A stretch of 64,000 nt of DNA from Bacillus pumilus (GCF_003431975.1 NZ_CP027116.1:186001-250000), one strand, 5' to 3'; positions 25,881 to 35,587 are shown, counted from the first letter of the stretch. The notes: a model not told the origin generated them from the sequence alone. Program-made: numbers and translations.

Positions 25881-25910
25881 ATGTTGTTTGTTGATGAGGG
25901 GGGAAGAAAA

Positions 25911-27299
25911 GTGGCTCAAAAGGAATTAAAGAGAGGTTTAAGTGCCCGCCATATTCAAATGATCGCACTTGGCGGCACGATTGGTGTTGGCTTATTTATG
26001 GGGTCAGCCAAGGCCATTCAATGGACAGGTCCATCAGTCCTTCTAGCGTACGCAGTATGTGGTATCTTTATCTTTTTTATTATGCGTGCGATGGGAGAAA
26101 TGTTATACGTTGAGCCGAGTACAGGTTCATTTGCTACATTTGGTCATCAATATATTCATCCGCTTGCGGGGTATATGACGGCTTGGAGTAACTGGTTTCA
26201 GTGGGTCATTGTTGGGATGTCGGAAATTATTGCCGTAGGCGCTTATATGAAATATTGGTTCCCGGAGCTACCGGCGTGGATTCCAGGTTTAATTGCGATG
26301 ATGATTTTGGGAGCGGCCAATTTGATTTCGGTTAAATCGTTCGGTGAGTTTGAATTTTGGTTTGCAATGATCAAGATTGTGACGATTATTTTAATGATCA
26401 TTGCAGGTTTAGGTATTATTTTCTTTGGATTTGGAAATGGCGGGACGCCTATTGGTTTGTCTAATCTGTGGGCGCACGGCGGGTTCTTTACAGGTGGATT
26501 TACCGGATTCTTGTTTGCATTGTCGCTCGTTATTGCTGCCTATCAGGGGGTAGAACTGATTGGGATTACAGCAGGTGAAGCACAAAATCCAGAAAAGACT
26601 CTGACGAATGCTATTAAAAGTATCATCTGGCGTATTTTGATTTTCTATATCGGTGCAATCTTTGTCATTGTGACGGTGTACCCTTGGGATCAGCTGAATA
26701 CCCTTGGCAGTCCTTTTGTGGCGACGTTTGCGAAAATTGGGATTACAGCAGCGGCCGGTATTATTAATTTTGTCGTCATTACAGCAGCGATGTCTGGCTG
26801 TAATAGTGGTATTTTCAGTGCAGGTCGTATGCTTTATACATTAGGGGTAAATGGGCAGGCACCTGCTTTCTTCACTAAGATTTCGAAGAATGGTGTACCG
26901 TATTTTGGAACATTCGCTGTGCTGATTGGTTTAGCGGTAGGAGTTGTCTTGAATTATGTTTCTCCGCCAAACATTTTCGTCTATGTGTATAGTGCGAGTG
27001 TACTTCCTGGTATGGTGCCTTGGTTTGTGATTTTGATTAGTCATATCGGTTTTAGAGAGGCGAAGGGAGCTGCGCTTGATCAGCATCCATTCAAGATGCC
27101 GCTAGCGCCGTTTTCTAATTATCTTACAATCGGTTTCTTACTGATGGTGCTTGTATTTATGCTCATTAATCAGGATACACGTATTTCTCTGATTGTGGCC
27201 ATTGGGTTCTTGATTGTAGTAGCGCTTAGTTTCTTTGTATTTGGGATCGGGAAACGGAAACCGATCGAAACAGCTTCTTCTGATCAAACAATAAAATAA
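25911..27299 (+). CDS. APC-family amino-acid permease
   Basis: A 462-residue permease with about twelve helices. The family marks [16 protein letters not shown] and [15 protein letters not shown] are present, as in the GabP/AapA/YbxG group of amino-acid/proton symporters. The GTG start at 25911 follows GGGGGGAAG. Length and sequence style fit YbxG-like transporters, but the substrate is not certain. An amino-acid permease also precedes glpQ-glpT in B. subtilis (ybeC), so the neighbourhood is partly conserved. Confidence 0.88.
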   Translation: MAQKELKRGLSARHIQMIALGGTIGVGLFMGSAKAIQWTGPSVLLAYAVCGIFIFFIMRAMGEMLYVEPSTGSFATFGHQYIHPLAGYMTAWSNWFQWVIVGMSEIIAVGAYMKYWFPELPAWIPGLIAMMILGAANLISVKSFGEFEFWFAMIKIVTIILMIIAGLGIIFFGFGNGGTPIGLSNLWAHGGFFTGGFTGFLFALSLVIAAYQGVELIGITAGEAQNPEKTLTNAIKSIIWRILIFYIGAIFVIVTVYPWDQLNTLGSPFVATFAKIGITAAAGIINFVVITAAMSGCNSGIFSAGRMLYTLGVNGQAPAFFTKISKNGVPYFGTFAVLIGLAVGVVLNYVSPPNIFVYVYSASVLPGMVPWFVILISHIGFREAKGAALDQHPFKMPLAPFSNYLTIGFLLMVLVFMLINQDTRISLIVAIGFLIVVALSFFVFGIGKRKPIETASSDQTIK

Positions 27300-27301
27300 T
27301 G

Positions 27302-27333
27302 AAAAGCCTTGCGGGATGGACCGCAAGGCTTTT
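27302..27333. terminator. Shared bidirectional terminator between the permease gene and glpQ
   Basis: AAAAGCCTTGCGG and CCGCAAGGCTTTT around a six-base loop. The flanking A and T runs make it usable from both converging genes. Confidence 0.88.
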
Positions 27334-27338
27334 GATGT

Positions 27339-28220
27339 TTAAAGTGATGCTTTTACACGGTTAAAAACATCTGGAAAGTTGGTGAAAAGACCGGTGACGC
27401 CGTATTGCAGTAGACGGGTCATGTCTGCTTCGCTGTTTACCGTATATGGGTGGAGGAGGAGTCCGTGGCTTCTGACCTGTTGTACGTTTTCAGGGGTCAA
27501 TGCTCTAAAATTCGGTCCGACACCCACTGCATAAGTTTTGATGAAACCGAGTTGTTCATCTGTGATGGACGTCATTTGGGTTCTGTCTAGTAGCTGTACT
27601 TTTGGCAAGCGTGGAGCTAATTTTTTTAGTTTTAGCAGGCTGTCTTGACTAAAGGATTGGATCATAACCTGCCCTTTTCTCGTATGTTTTCCGAGTAGAT
27701 GATGTTTTTTTAGGGTCGCCAATAGCTTTTCTTCCATTCGTGGGTAAAGATCTGGTTTTTTTGTTTCAATATAATAATTTTCTCGTTTGCCAAAATAGCG
27801 TAGCACTTCATCTAATGTGAGAACCCGCTGTCCGAAATAGTTGGCATTTTGTTTGTCGGGGTTGGCTTCGTTAAACCACGTACCGGCATCGAGCTGTTTG
27901 ATTTCGGCGAGTGTGAGGTCTTTGACCCAGCCTGTTCCATTCGTGGTGCGGTCAACGGTTTCATCGTGCATGACGATGAGATGTCCATCCTTTGTCATTT
28001 GAAGGTCGAGTTCGAGGTAATCTGCATTCATCTTTGTGGCGAGCTGGTAGGAAGCCAGGGTATGCTCTGGTGCATACCCTGATGCTCCGCGGTGTGCAAC
28101 GGTTAGAATACGATCGGGAGATAAAAGATGTTCATGTGCCGATACGGAGGTCGGCACCCAAACAAAAGACAGCAAAGCAAAAGAGAGCAACACGAAAGCA
28201 AGTAATCTACTTTTCTTCAT
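27339..28220 (-). CDS. glpQ: Secreted glycerophosphodiester phosphodiesterase GlpQ
   Basis: A 293-residue protein with a Sec signal peptide (basic start, hydrophobic core, SVSA cleavage near residue 28) and a GDPD barrel. AHRGASGYAPEHT holds the catalytic His/Arg and substrate Glu, and LELDLQMTKDGHLIVMHD holds the metal acids and the second His. It hydrolyses glycerophosphodiesters outside the cell to glycerol-3-phosphate, which GlpT then imports. AAAGGAGG lies upstream, 92 bases after glpT in the same transcript. In B. subtilis GlpQ also degrades teichoic acid under phosphate limitation. Confidence 0.95.
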   Translation of the reverse strand: MKKSRLLAFVLLSFALLSFVWVPTSVSAHEHLLSPDRILTVAHRGASGYAPEHTLASYQLATKMNADYLELDLQMTKDGHLIVMHDETVDRTTNGTGWVKDLTLAEIKQLDAGTWFNEANPDKQNANYFGQRVLTLDEVLRYFGKRENYYIETKKPDLYPRMEEKLLATLKKHHLLGKHTRKGQVMIQSFSQDSLLKLKKLAPRLPKVQLLDRTQMTSITDEQLGFIKTYAVGVGPNFRALTPENVQQVRSHGLLLHPYTVNSEADMTRLLQYGVTGLFTNFPDVFNRVKASL

Positions 28221-28312
28221 ATTTTATCCTCCTTTTACGGTAACTGCCTCCATCATAAAAAATAGATGTAAAGGGCATGTTGGGCGGATATGAATCTTTT
28301 ATGTGGTTTTCA

Positions 28313-29647
28313 TTAAGCCTGCTCTACTCGCTTCCCTGTATTCCAAGTCATTGCAAGGAAGACAATTGCAAGTACACAAGAACCAACTAGTAAAATGAAG
28401 CCTCCTGTCCAGTCATAGTGATCTACGACAACGCCCATCATCGCATTGGCAAAGGCAGAGCCGCCAATATAACCGAAGAAGCCTGTAAGTCCGGCCGCAG
28501 TGCCAGCTGCTTTTTTAGGAGCAAGGTCAATGGCTTGAAGTCCAATGAGCATGACAGGTCCGTAAATCAAAAAGCCGATGCTAATAAGGGCAATGTTATC
28601 GATCATTGGATTACCAGCAGGGTTTAACCAGTACACGAGAACGGCAATTAACACCCCAACCATAAAGAGGACGCCTGCTGGTGCGCGGCGGCTTCTAAAG
28701 AAACGGTCACTGATCCATCCGCACAATAATGTACCGGGAATGCCTGCATATTCATAAAGAAAATAAGACCAGCGTGAATGTTCTGGTGAAAAGCCCTTCG
28801 CTTCTGTTAAGTAGGTCGGTGCCCAGTCAACGACACCGTAACGGACGAAGTAGACAAAGACGTTCGCAATGGCGATATACCAAAGGAATTTATTGTTGAG
28901 TACATACTTAAATAAAATCTCTTTCACTGTTAATTCTTTTTCTTGATCTTCATACTGCTGAGCCGGATAGTCATTGCGATATTCTTCGATTGGCGGAAGA
29001 CCAGTGGATTGCGGGGTATCCCGGACGAGAAGAATGATCACGAAGGAGACGATAATGGCAATGATGGCAGGGAAGAAAAAGATACTTTTCCACGTCGCAA
29101 ACAGCACAATCCCTAAGGTGATGAGTGGTGCAAGAATCCCGCCGCCTATATTGTGAGCGACGTTCCATATAGACATTTTCGTTCCACGTTCACTAACCGA
29201 AAACCAATGCGCCATCGTTCGTCCACATGGTGGCCATCCCATTCCTTGGAACCAGCCGTTTAAAAACATGAATAAGAACATGATCCATACACTGGATGTC
29301 ACCCATGGAAATGAGACAAATAGGATATTGATAATGGCTGATAAAAAGAGTCCGGTGGCTAAAAAGTATCTTGGATTACAGCGGTCTGAGATCATCCCCA
29401 TGATGAATTTACTAAAGCCATAAGCGATGGAGACAGCTGCGAGTACAAAGCCCAATTCACTTTTGGTGAACCCTTCCTCCTGTAGATAAGGAATGGCAAA
29501 AGCAAAATTTTTGCGCAGTAAATAGTAGCCCGCATACCCGATAAAGATGCCTAAAAAGACTTGCAGCCGCAGCCTCTTATACGTCTCGTCTGTTTTGGCA
29601 TCATCGAGCCTGTCGATATGCGGAGCGGGTTTGAACCATTTGAACAT
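28313..29647 (-). CDS. glpT: Glycerol-3-phosphate transporter GlpT
   Basis: A 444-residue major-facilitator antiporter with twelve helices, starting [14 protein letters not shown] and containing the organophosphate-antiporter block [19 protein letters not shown] and the NVAHNIGGG region. It imports glycerol-3-phosphate in exchange for phosphate, and is also the usual entry route for fosfomycin. GGAGGGTC lies upstream. It is first in the glpT-glpQ operon, downstream of a cre site and a leader hairpin. Confidence 0.95.
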   Translation of the reverse strand: MFKWFKPAPHIDRLDDAKTDETYKRLRLQVFLGIFIGYAGYYLLRKNFAFAIPYLQEEGFTKSELGFVLAAVSIAYGFSKFIMGMISDRCNPRYFLATGLFLSAIINILFVSFPWVTSSVWIMFLFMFLNGWFQGMGWPPCGRTMAHWFSVSERGTKMSIWNVAHNIGGGILAPLITLGIVLFATWKSIFFFPAIIAIIVSFVIILLVRDTPQSTGLPPIEEYRNDYPAQQYEDQEKELTVKEILFKYVLNNKFLWYIAIANVFVYFVRYGVVDWAPTYLTEAKGFSPEHSRWSYFLYEYAGIPGTLLCGWISDRFFRSRRAPAGVLFMVGVLIAVLVYWLNPAGNPMIDNIALISIGFLIYGPVMLIGLQAIDLAPKKAAGTAAGLTGFFGYIGGSAFANAMMGVVVDHYDWTGGFILLVGSCVLAIVFLAMTWNTGKRVEQA

Positions 29648-29685
29648 AAAGACCCTCCTTTTGTAGATGTCCGATTGACTGAAGC

Positions 29686-29721
29686 AAAAGTACGAGATCG
29701 GCGATTCATCTTGTACCTTTT
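29686..29721 (-). promoter_or_regulatory. Leader hairpin of glpTQ, candidate GlpP antitermination target
   Basis: On the minus strand AAAAGGTACAAGAT pairs with ATCTCGTACTTTT across a nine-base loop, in the glpT 5' leader. In B. subtilis glpTQ expression needs the antiterminator GlpP acting on leader inverted repeats. The T tract after the stem is poor here, so its strength as a terminator is uncertain. Confidence 0.5.
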
Positions 29722-29736
29722 AAGAGACAAAAGAAT

Positions 29737-29750
29737 TGATAGCGCTTTCT
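29737..29750. promoter_or_regulatory. cre site (CcpA operator) upstream of glpT
   Basis: On the minus strand AGAAAGCGCTATCA matches the cre consensus TGWAANCGNTNWCA at 13 of 14 positions. It predicts carbon catabolite repression of glpTQ, as known for B. subtilis. Confidence 0.75.
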
Positions 29751-29835
29751 TTTGTACTCCCATCATATCGGATGGATTAGCTGTTTATGATGAGGCTTTT
29801 GTCATTATTTTGGAAAAACAGTTCGCCAAGTAACG

Positions 29836-29864
29836 AAAAAAATCCGCACAATGGCGGATTTTTT
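29836..29864. terminator. Bidirectional-looking terminator between glpT and the SurA-like gene
   Basis: AAAAAATCCGC and GCGGATTTTTT around a short loop. It lies just downstream of the SurA-like lipoprotein gene (minus strand) and should end that transcript. Confidence 0.8.
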
Positions 29865-29872
29865 CTTAGCGG

Positions 29873-30646
29873 TTAAATAGACACATTAATTTTTGCAGCT
29901 TTCTTTAGTTTTTCAATTTCTTTTTGTACTTCTTTCTGCTTTTCTTGAGATTCTAGTTGTTTTTTAATTTGTGATTTAACCTCTTTGTATTCTGGTGCTT
30001 TTTGCTTTTGTTTTTTCATTTGATCTGCGTATTGGTCATAGTACGCTTTGACGTCTTTTTCAGACACAGAGGCTGATTTGATTTCCTTGTCGACATATTG
30101 GCTGTACTTGATGCTGTCGGCAATGTCACTTTTCAGCTGATCCATTGTGAGTCCGCTCTTTTTCAATGCTTCTTCAAATTGAGCGTTGTCTTTAAATTGT
30201 TTCTTTTCTTCTTTTAGCTGTTTATCTACCTGCTTGTCTGAAGCTTTGAAGCCCTTTTTCTCGGCATCTTGCAGGATGAGCTCTTGACCTACGAGCGCAT
30301 CAATGGTTTGTTTTTTGACTGCTTTTTCGCCTTCTTTAGATGTTGGGTCTTGCCCTGATTGCTGAAGCTGCCCTTGAATGGTTGATAGAGCGCTATTATA
30401 TTCACTGCCTGTGATTTTGTCTTGGTTGACGGTCGCAACGACCTTTTGATCATCGATTTTTTGTGCATCTAATTTCTTTTGCATCTCTTCCATTTGCTTT
30501 TGCTGCTCTTTTTGGTCAGCCTGTGTTGTTTCCTTGTTTTTGGCTGAATCGTTTTGCTTATCTTGTTTCGCATCGTTTGACGAGCAAGCTGCAAGCCCCA
30601 CTGATAACAGACAAGCGATGAGTGTATATGATACCTTTTTCATCAT
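29873..30646 (-). CDS. Lipoprotein with SurA N-terminal (chaperone-like) domain
   Basis: A 257-residue lipoprotein. The signal peptide ends in the lipobox VGLAACSS, with the lipid-bearing Cys near residue 21. A Gln/Lys-rich linker (residues 25-65) is followed by VATVNQDKITGSEYNSAL and IDALVGQELILQDAEKKGF, the SurA_N pattern of peptidyl-prolyl isomerase lipoproteins. I see no parvulin PPIase domain; the C-terminal half is charged and coiled-coil-like. PrsA-like chaperoning of secreted proteins is a reasonable guess. AGGGAGAG precedes the start; Met1 or Met2 may be used. Confidence 0.8.
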   Translation of the reverse strand: MMKKVSYTLIACLLSVGLAACSSNDAKQDKQNDSAKNKETTQADQKEQQKQMEEMQKKLDAQKIDDQKVVATVNQDKITGSEYNSALSTIQGQLQQSGQDPTSKEGEKAVKKQTIDALVGQELILQDAEKKGFKASDKQVDKQLKEEKKQFKDNAQFEEALKKSGLTMDQLKSDIADSIKYSQYVDKEIKSASVSEKDVKAYYDQYADQMKKQKQKAPEYKEVKSQIKKQLESQEKQKEVQKEIEKLKKAAKINVSI

Positions 30647-30795
30647 TTTCTCTCCCTTCGGTATGAGAACGTCTAGTGCGCATTCTAACCGTTTTTTAGG
30701 AAAAATAAAACCTTACAGCCGATTTGTTAGCGGATTGACATGTTTTTTATCTGTTTGTCCTCATTTTGTCTTCTCACAGTCATCTTATGACAAGC

Positions 30796-32859
30796 TCAAT
30801 CGTGGAATAATTGCCCCATCACCTCGTCAATATTGGTAATGGGCTGGCGGCAGCTGTAGTTTTCACAAATATAAACAGTGGTCCTGTCGTCGATTGTTTT
30901 GTAATCTTTTGCAAAAGGTGCGATTTGTGCTAGGTCATGTCCAGTTTCGGCAGTCAATATGATATCAAATGGCACGAAGCGTTTCCGAAGCGCCTGTAAA
31001 AGCCGTTCTTTTTGAGGATCACCGTTTTTCCCAAGAATGATGATCTCTCTTTTTGTTGCATATTGACCAAGGAGCCCTTGCAGAAACGCTGTGTGCCCAC
31101 TTGGATAGGAAGAGACATCGACATAAAAGGCTTTGAACATCTGCTGTAATGTGTCTAGCCAATCCTGACGTCCGGTCAGTTTGCTTAGCATGAGAAGGTG
31201 CTTGAGTGCAGTGCTGTTGCCAGAAGGCATGGCACCGTCGTACACTTCTTTTTCTCGAACGATAAGTGCTTCGGCATCTGATCCTGAGAAGAAAAAGCCC
31301 CCTTTTTCCTTGTCCCAAAACAGCTCAAACATGTTCTCAGCAATGGTTGTGGCTTTTTCCAGCCATTCCAGTTCAAAGGTCGCTTCGTATAAAGACATAT
31401 AGGCTTTTAGCATATGCGCATAGTCCTCGATAAAGCCGAGATGCTTCACGTCACCTTCTCTGTAGCGGACCATGAGCCGATCGTGTTGGACGAGGTGTGT
31501 CTCTAGGAAGAACATCGCCTGTTTCGCCATACGGATGGCCTCTTTTTCATCAAATACCCTTCCAGCTTTGGCGAGCGCAGAGATCATCAGCGCATTCCAG
31601 GATGTGAGCACCTTGTCATCGACAAGCGGTGCAGGACGCTGCTGTCTAACAGAATGTAAAATGTGCCGGGCTTCTTTTAGCTTAGACTGAAGCGTATGGT
31701 CATCAATCGAGAAGGAGGCTTTGATGTCATCAAAAGAGGTGGAAATGGTATGAGGAATGTTCGCCCCTTCAAAGTTCCCCTCTTCTGTAATGTGATAAAC
31801 AGCGCAGAATAATGCCCCGAGATTCTCGCCTAAATGAGTCATGATCTCCTCTTTTGTCCAAACGTAATATTGCCCTTCTTTCCCTTCAGAATCTGCATCT
31901 ATCGCTGAATAAAAGGAGCCATCGTGATTCATCATATCTCGTTTAATAAATTGGATCAGGCGTTGGACAAGCTTTTCATATTCGGGTTGTTGAGTGAGCT
32001 GATACGCTTCTGTGTACGCCTCCATCAGCAAGGCGTTATCATACAGCATTTTTTCAAAATGCGGCACAAGCCATTTTTCGTCTGTTGAATAACGAGAAAA
32101 TCCCGAACCAATATGATCGTATATACCGCCATTTGCCATTCCATCTAACGTTTTCGTGACTGCATATAGTGCATTCTCCTGCCCAGTCCATTCGTAATAG
32201 CGTATCAGGAATGAAAGCATATGAGGTGCAGGAAATTTTGGCGCTGAGCCGAACCCGCCGTGCAGCGTATCAAAGCTGCTAATCAACTGGTAATAGGCTT
32301 TATGGATTGCCTCTTGAGAAAGCGTATTTTCTGTCTGACCGGCTGCTTTAATCCGCAAATTATTTGTCGCCTTCTCTGCCAATGATTCAATATGATCGCG
32401 GTCGTTGTGGTACGCATCCAGCAATTGTGTCAGTGCTTCAATGAAGCCAGGCCGACCGTAAGCACTTCTCTTTGGAAAATACGTTCCCGCATAAAAAGGC
32501 TTTTGATCAGGCGTGACAAACACGTTTAACGGCCAGCCGCCTTGCCCCGTCATCATCTGACAAACAGACATATACATCGAGTCAATATCTGGACGCTCCT
32601 CACGATCGACTTTAATCGAAATGAAATGCTCGTTTAAGATGTCAGCGACTTGTTGATCTTCGAAGCTTTCGTGTGCCATGACGTGGCACCAGTGGCATGT
32701 GGCGTAACCAATACTGACAAGCACTGGTTTATTTTCACGCTTGGCTTTGTCAAAGGCTTCTTGCCCCCACGGGTACCAGTGAACTGGGTTGTGGGCGTGC
32801 TGAAGGAGGTATGGAGATTTTTCAGTGATGAGTGGGTTGGGTGTTTGGTTGTTTGGCAT
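30796..32859 (-). CDS. yyaL: YyaL-like thioredoxin-domain protein (DUF255 / SSP411 family)
   Basis: A 687-residue protein with an N-terminal thioredoxin-like DUF255 domain ([17 protein letters not shown], then CHWCHVM with Cys55 and Cys58) and a long (alpha/alpha)6-barrel resembling glycosyl-epimerase folds. Family members are widespread from bacteria to human SPATA20, and the biochemical function is unknown. Length is normal and no break is seen. AAGGTGACCT lies before the ATG. It is separated by about 150 bases from the lipoprotein gene downstream. Confidence 0.9.
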   Translation of the reverse strand: MPNNQTPNPLITEKSPYLLQHAHNPVHWYPWGQEAFDKAKRENKPVLVSIGYATCHWCHVMAHESFEDQQVADILNEHFISIKVDREERPDIDSMYMSVCQMMTGQGGWPLNVFVTPDQKPFYAGTYFPKRSAYGRPGFIEALTQLLDAYHNDRDHIESLAEKATNNLRIKAAGQTENTLSQEAIHKAYYQLISSFDTLHGGFGSAPKFPAPHMLSFLIRYYEWTGQENALYAVTKTLDGMANGGIYDHIGSGFSRYSTDEKWLVPHFEKMLYDNALLMEAYTEAYQLTQQPEYEKLVQRLIQFIKRDMMNHDGSFYSAIDADSEGKEGQYYVWTKEEIMTHLGENLGALFCAVYHITEEGNFEGANIPHTISTSFDDIKASFSIDDHTLQSKLKEARHILHSVRQQRPAPLVDDKVLTSWNALMISALAKAGRVFDEKEAIRMAKQAMFFLETHLVQHDRLMVRYREGDVKHLGFIEDYAHMLKAYMSLYEATFELEWLEKATTIAENMFELFWDKEKGGFFFSGSDAEALIVREKEVYDGAMPSGNSTALKHLLMLSKLTGRQDWLDTLQQMFKAFYVDVSSYPSGHTAFLQGLLGQYATKREIIILGKNGDPQKERLLQALRKRFVPFDIILTAETGHDLAQIAPFAKDYKTIDDRTTVYICENYSCRQPITNIDEVMGQLFHD

Positions 32860-33020
32860 AGGTCACCTTCTTTTTCATCATTAGTTTAATTTCATCTTAA
32901 ATTTCTTAAGGAGTAGAGACTAAGTCATTATTTAAGTGTATCATTTTGTTAAAATATAGGTTTTTCTATATTTGGAAACTGAATAAATATCCTACAATTT
33001 TAAAAATCGAAGGAGTTCTA

Positions 33021-33251
33021 ATGTCTAAAAAAACAATGGGACGGCTATCGCTACTATGCTTTGTAATAGGTGTTCTACTATGGAGCCCTAATTTGATATT
33101 TGGATATGGAAGCGGATTATGGTTATTGAATTATCTATTAGGTCCAGTTGGTATTATATTAAGTATTTATGGTAGAAATTATCTTTATACGTTTTTAAAC
33201 TTGCTCACGACATTTAGTTTTTTTATCTTCATGTTTCTTGGGTATCACTGA
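33021..33251 (+). CDS. Small membrane protein, unknown
   Basis: A 76-residue protein with three hydrophobic segments (about residues 7-24, 30-50 and 54-74). AAGGAG lies six bases before the ATG. I recognise no family. It stands 60 bases ahead of another short unknown gene, and both are AT-rich. Confidence 0.65.
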   Translation: MSKKTMGRLSLLCFVIGVLLWSPNLIFGYGSGLWLLNYLLGPVGIILSIYGRNYLYTFLNLLTTFSFFIFMFLGYH

Positions 33252-33310
33252 TTTAAAACGTGACGTCAATTCACCTATCTAATACTAAATAATAAGAACG
33301 GAGAGATAAA

Positions 33311-33520
33311 ATGGATTATGTTTATCAGAAAAAGGAGAAGAAAAACGGTCATTGTGTTATTTCCGTTAGAGATAGATGGGAGAATTCAATAATTGAATTT
33401 GAAAAAAAGCAACATCATATCGATATAGTGGTTAATTACCGTAATGATAAGACAACGAAGTATTCAATGCCAATAGAGATTTTTGAAAAAGTTTACGATG
33501 ATCTGCAAAGAGGTAATTGA
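33311..33520 (+). CDS. Small soluble protein, unknown
   Basis: A 69-residue protein with mixed charge and no signal or membrane segment. CGGAGAGAT precedes the ATG. No motif is recognised. It may share a transcript with the preceding small membrane gene. Confidence 0.6.
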   Translation: MDYVYQKKEKKNGHCVISVRDRWENSIIEFEKKQHHIDIVVNYRNDKTTKYSMPIEIFEKVYDDLQRGN

Positions 33521-33661
33521 GGAGATTTTGGTTCCTTCAACTACCTGTTACATTTATATTCGTTTTTCTATTAATAACTTTAATTGACCTTTGCTTAACC
33601 AAGGTTACGCTTCTACAATCTCTAAGCACACTGCATTTTGATGTAATTTGTCAATTCTCCT

Positions 33662-34168
33662 CTACTTCTTCACCAACACATATTGTAAGTTTTCTAATTC
33701 AAACATATCAATCAGTTCATCGATCCCTTTAAAATTGATGTGTTTTCCAAACCGTTTTTTGCTTAGGTCAATTTCTACATCCAATTGATCATCCTTTTCT
33801 TTCGTTTCGAGTTCATTTAGACAAGAATAGATTTCGATGGTTTCTCCTGTTGACAGCACTTTTTCAATGAATTGAAAAAGGGCACGAAAAGAATGAATGA
33901 TTTCTAATTCATAAACAAAAGGATGCGTGAATTTGTTTCTTACCGCTTCATAGACAGGATCTAGATAATCAATGTGAATGCCTTCGAAATCCTCTTCTGT
34001 TTCAAATACTTCTATCAAAGGATCTTCTTTTTGATAGGTTTTGTGCTTTTTTTGTATTTTATCAAACAATTTGATATTGAGTTCAGAGAGTGGTTTATAG
34101 GTAGGATTTTGACCAATGGTACCAAGCGGCAGTTCTTTGTTTGATCCAATATAATGCTGTAAAGTCAT
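33662..34168 (-). CDS. Hypothetical acidic protein
   Basis: A 168-residue soluble protein rich in Glu, Asp and Lys. I place the start at ATG 34168 (MTLQHYIGSNKELPLG), with AAAAGAGGGC upstream, in preference to a TTG seven codons earlier. There is no recognised domain, signal peptide or membrane helix. It is monocistronic and faces away from the CstR operon. Confidence 0.7.
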   Translation of the reverse strand: MTLQHYIGSNKELPLGTIGQNPTYKPLSELNIKLFDKIQKKHKTYQKEDPLIEVFETEEDFEGIHIDYLDPVYEAVRNKFTHPFVYELEIIHSFRALFQFIEKVLSTGETIEIYSCLNELETKEKDDQLDVEIDLSKKRFGKHINFKGIDELIDMFELENLQYVLVKK

Positions 34169-34287
34169 GGGTTGCCCTCTTTTCTTCAATGATTTCTTGT
34201 TCGTTGATTATTTACTTTTTATCAATAAATGGTGGAATGTGCAATTCTTTTCACATTCGTTTTCTACAAAAGAAAAGGGCAAGTCGT

Positions 34288-34316
34288 TTGACTAAATACC
34301 TCTTAGGGTATACTAT
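34288..34316 (+). promoter_or_regulatory. cstR promoter with CstR operator in the spacer
   Basis: TTGACT (34288-34293), 17 bases, TACTAT (34311-34316). The spacer holds ATACC-N6-GGTAT (34296-34311), so repressor binding would block polymerase. The same motif recurs twice before the second gene of the cluster. Confidence 0.75.
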
Positions 34317-34351
34317 CTGTTCATAGAAAGAATAGAAAGGGGTACTTGTAC

Positions 34352-34612
34352 ATGGAATATAATCAGCAGATGAAGAACCGTCTTCGCCGGATTGAAGGGC
34401 AGATTAAAGGGGTTCTTGCGATGATGGAGCAGGGAAAGGATTGCCGCGAGGTGGTGACGCAGCTGTCTGCATCACGCAATGCCATTGATCGGGCGATGGG
34501 TGTGATTGTGAGTACAAACCTTGAGCAATGTGTCCGTGAAAGTCTTGAAGAAGGCAAGGATACGGAAGGTCTTGTGAAAGAGGCAGTTGAGCTATTGGTG
34601 AAAAGCCGGTAA
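34352..34612 (+). CDS. cstR: CstR-type persulfide-sensing repressor (CsoR family)
   Basis: An 86-residue all-helical regulator of the CsoR/FrmR family. It keeps exactly the two cysteines that define CstR, Cys31 (GKDCREV) and Cys60 (LEQCV), and has no copper-binding His between them. In CstR these cysteines form di- to tetrasulfide links on reaction with persulfides, releasing the operator. The start is ATG 34352 after AAAGGGG, with an alternative TTG at 34346. It heads a sulfur-handling gene cluster, equivalent to yrkD in B. subtilis. Confidence 0.92.
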   Translation: MEYNQQMKNRLRRIEGQIKGVLAMMEQGKDCREVVTQLSASRNAIDRAMGVIVSTNLEQCVRESLEEGKDTEGLVKEAVELLVKSR

Positions 34613-34634
34613 GAAATTCCTCAGCCTTTGGAGG

Positions 34635-34716
34635 TTGACGGATTTTTTTACTTGTTGTAATATACCCTTACCGGTATGTGTATATATTTTTGTTTTCTAT
34701 ATACCCCATAGGGTAC
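34635..34716 (+). promoter_or_regulatory. Second promoter with two CstR operators
   Basis: TTGACG (34635-34640), 17 bases, TAATAT (34658-34663). ATACC-N6-GGTAT at 34662-34677 overlaps the end of the -10 box and the start of transcription, and ATACC-N6-GGTAC follows at 34701-34716. This drives the sulfur genes from 34737 on, separately from cstR itself. Confidence 0.72.
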
Positions 34717-34736
34717 TTAGGATGAGGAGGAGCAGA

Positions 34737-35219
34737 ATGGAAGAACAGAAAAAGCGCACGACGATTGTGTTATTTAGTGGAGATTATGATAAAGCGATGG
34801 CCGCTTACATTATTGCCAATGGTGCAGCAGCCTATGATCATGAGGTGACCATTTTCCATACCTTTTGGGGATTGAATGCCTTGCGTAAGGATGAGATGGT
34901 GCCATTGAAAAAGGGATTTTTAGAAAAAATGTTTGGTAAGATGATGCCGCGCGGGTCTGATCGTATGGGGCTGTCCAAGATGAATTTTGCAGGAATGGGC
35001 CCGAAGATGATCAAGCATGTGATCAAAAAGCACAACGCCATGACTTTGCCGCAGCTCATTGATATGGCGAAGGAGCAGGATATCAATCTCGTGGCATGTA
35101 CAATGACGATGGATCTTTTAGGACTACAGGAGAAAGAATTATTGGATGACATTCAATATGCTGGTGTAGCGGCATATTTAGCAGAAGCTGAAATCGGACG
35201 TGTGAATTTATTTATCTAG
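34737..35219 (+). CDS. yrkE: DsrE/DsrF-like sulfur carrier (YrkE-like)
   Basis: A 160-residue protein with the DsrE fold: TTIVLFSGDYDKAMAAYIIANGAAA at the start and the conserved cysteine in LVACTMTMDLLG near residue 123. DsrE-like proteins carry persulfide sulfur between rhodaneses and TusA proteins. ATG 34737 follows GAGGAGGAG. It is the first structural gene after the CstR-controlled promoter. Confidence 0.85.
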   Translation: MEEQKKRTTIVLFSGDYDKAMAAYIIANGAAAYDHEVTIFHTFWGLNALRKDEMVPLKKGFLEKMFGKMMPRGSDRMGLSKMNFAGMGPKMIKHVIKKHNAMTLPQLIDMAKEQDINLVACTMTMDLLGLQEKELLDDIQYAGVAAYLAEAEIGRVNLFI

Positions 35220-35233
35220 TGAGGTGAAGCAGG

Positions 35234-35587
35234 ATGGTGCAGACGATTTTACTCATCATCGTAATTGGATTACTCGTGAGCCGCTTTCTACCGGTACGAG
35301 GTGTGAAGCAAATAGATGCAGCAGATATGAAAAAGAGGCTGAAAAGCAAAGGGCAACAGCTCATTGATGTGCGCTCTCCTAGTGAATTTCAAACAAATCA
35401 TATCAAAGGATTTCAAAATATCCCATTGCCACAGTTAAAGGAACAAGCACATGAACTTGCGAAAGATAAAGAAGTTTATGTGATATGTCAAAGCGGGATG
35501 AGAAGTATGCAGGCGGCGAAAATATTGAAGAAGCAAGGATTTACTCAGATTACGAATATCAAGGGTGGCATGAATGCTTGGCGTTAA
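35234..35587 (+). CDS. Membrane-anchored single-domain rhodanese
   Basis: A 117-residue protein with an N-terminal membrane helix (residues 3-17) and one rhodanese domain. QLIDVRSPSEF precedes the active loop CQSGMRS, whose cysteine holds the persulfide, and the domain ends GGMNAWR. It transfers sulfane sulfur, probably at the membrane face. It sits 14 bases after the DsrE-like gene. An anchored rhodanese is a small variation on the staphylococcal cst layout. Confidence 0.87.
   Translation: MVQTILLIIVIGLLVSRFLPVRGVKQIDAADMKKRLKSKGQQLIDVRSPSEFQTNHIKGFQNIPLPQLKEQAHELAKDKEVYVICQSGMRSMQAAKILKKQGFTQITNIKGGMNAWR

Noticed and set aside
33517..33732. 71-codon hydrophobic frame on the plus strand
   Set aside because: It runs into the 3' end of the minus-strand gene at 33662-34168; its hydrophobic part is AT-rich DNA without an independent motif or good start.
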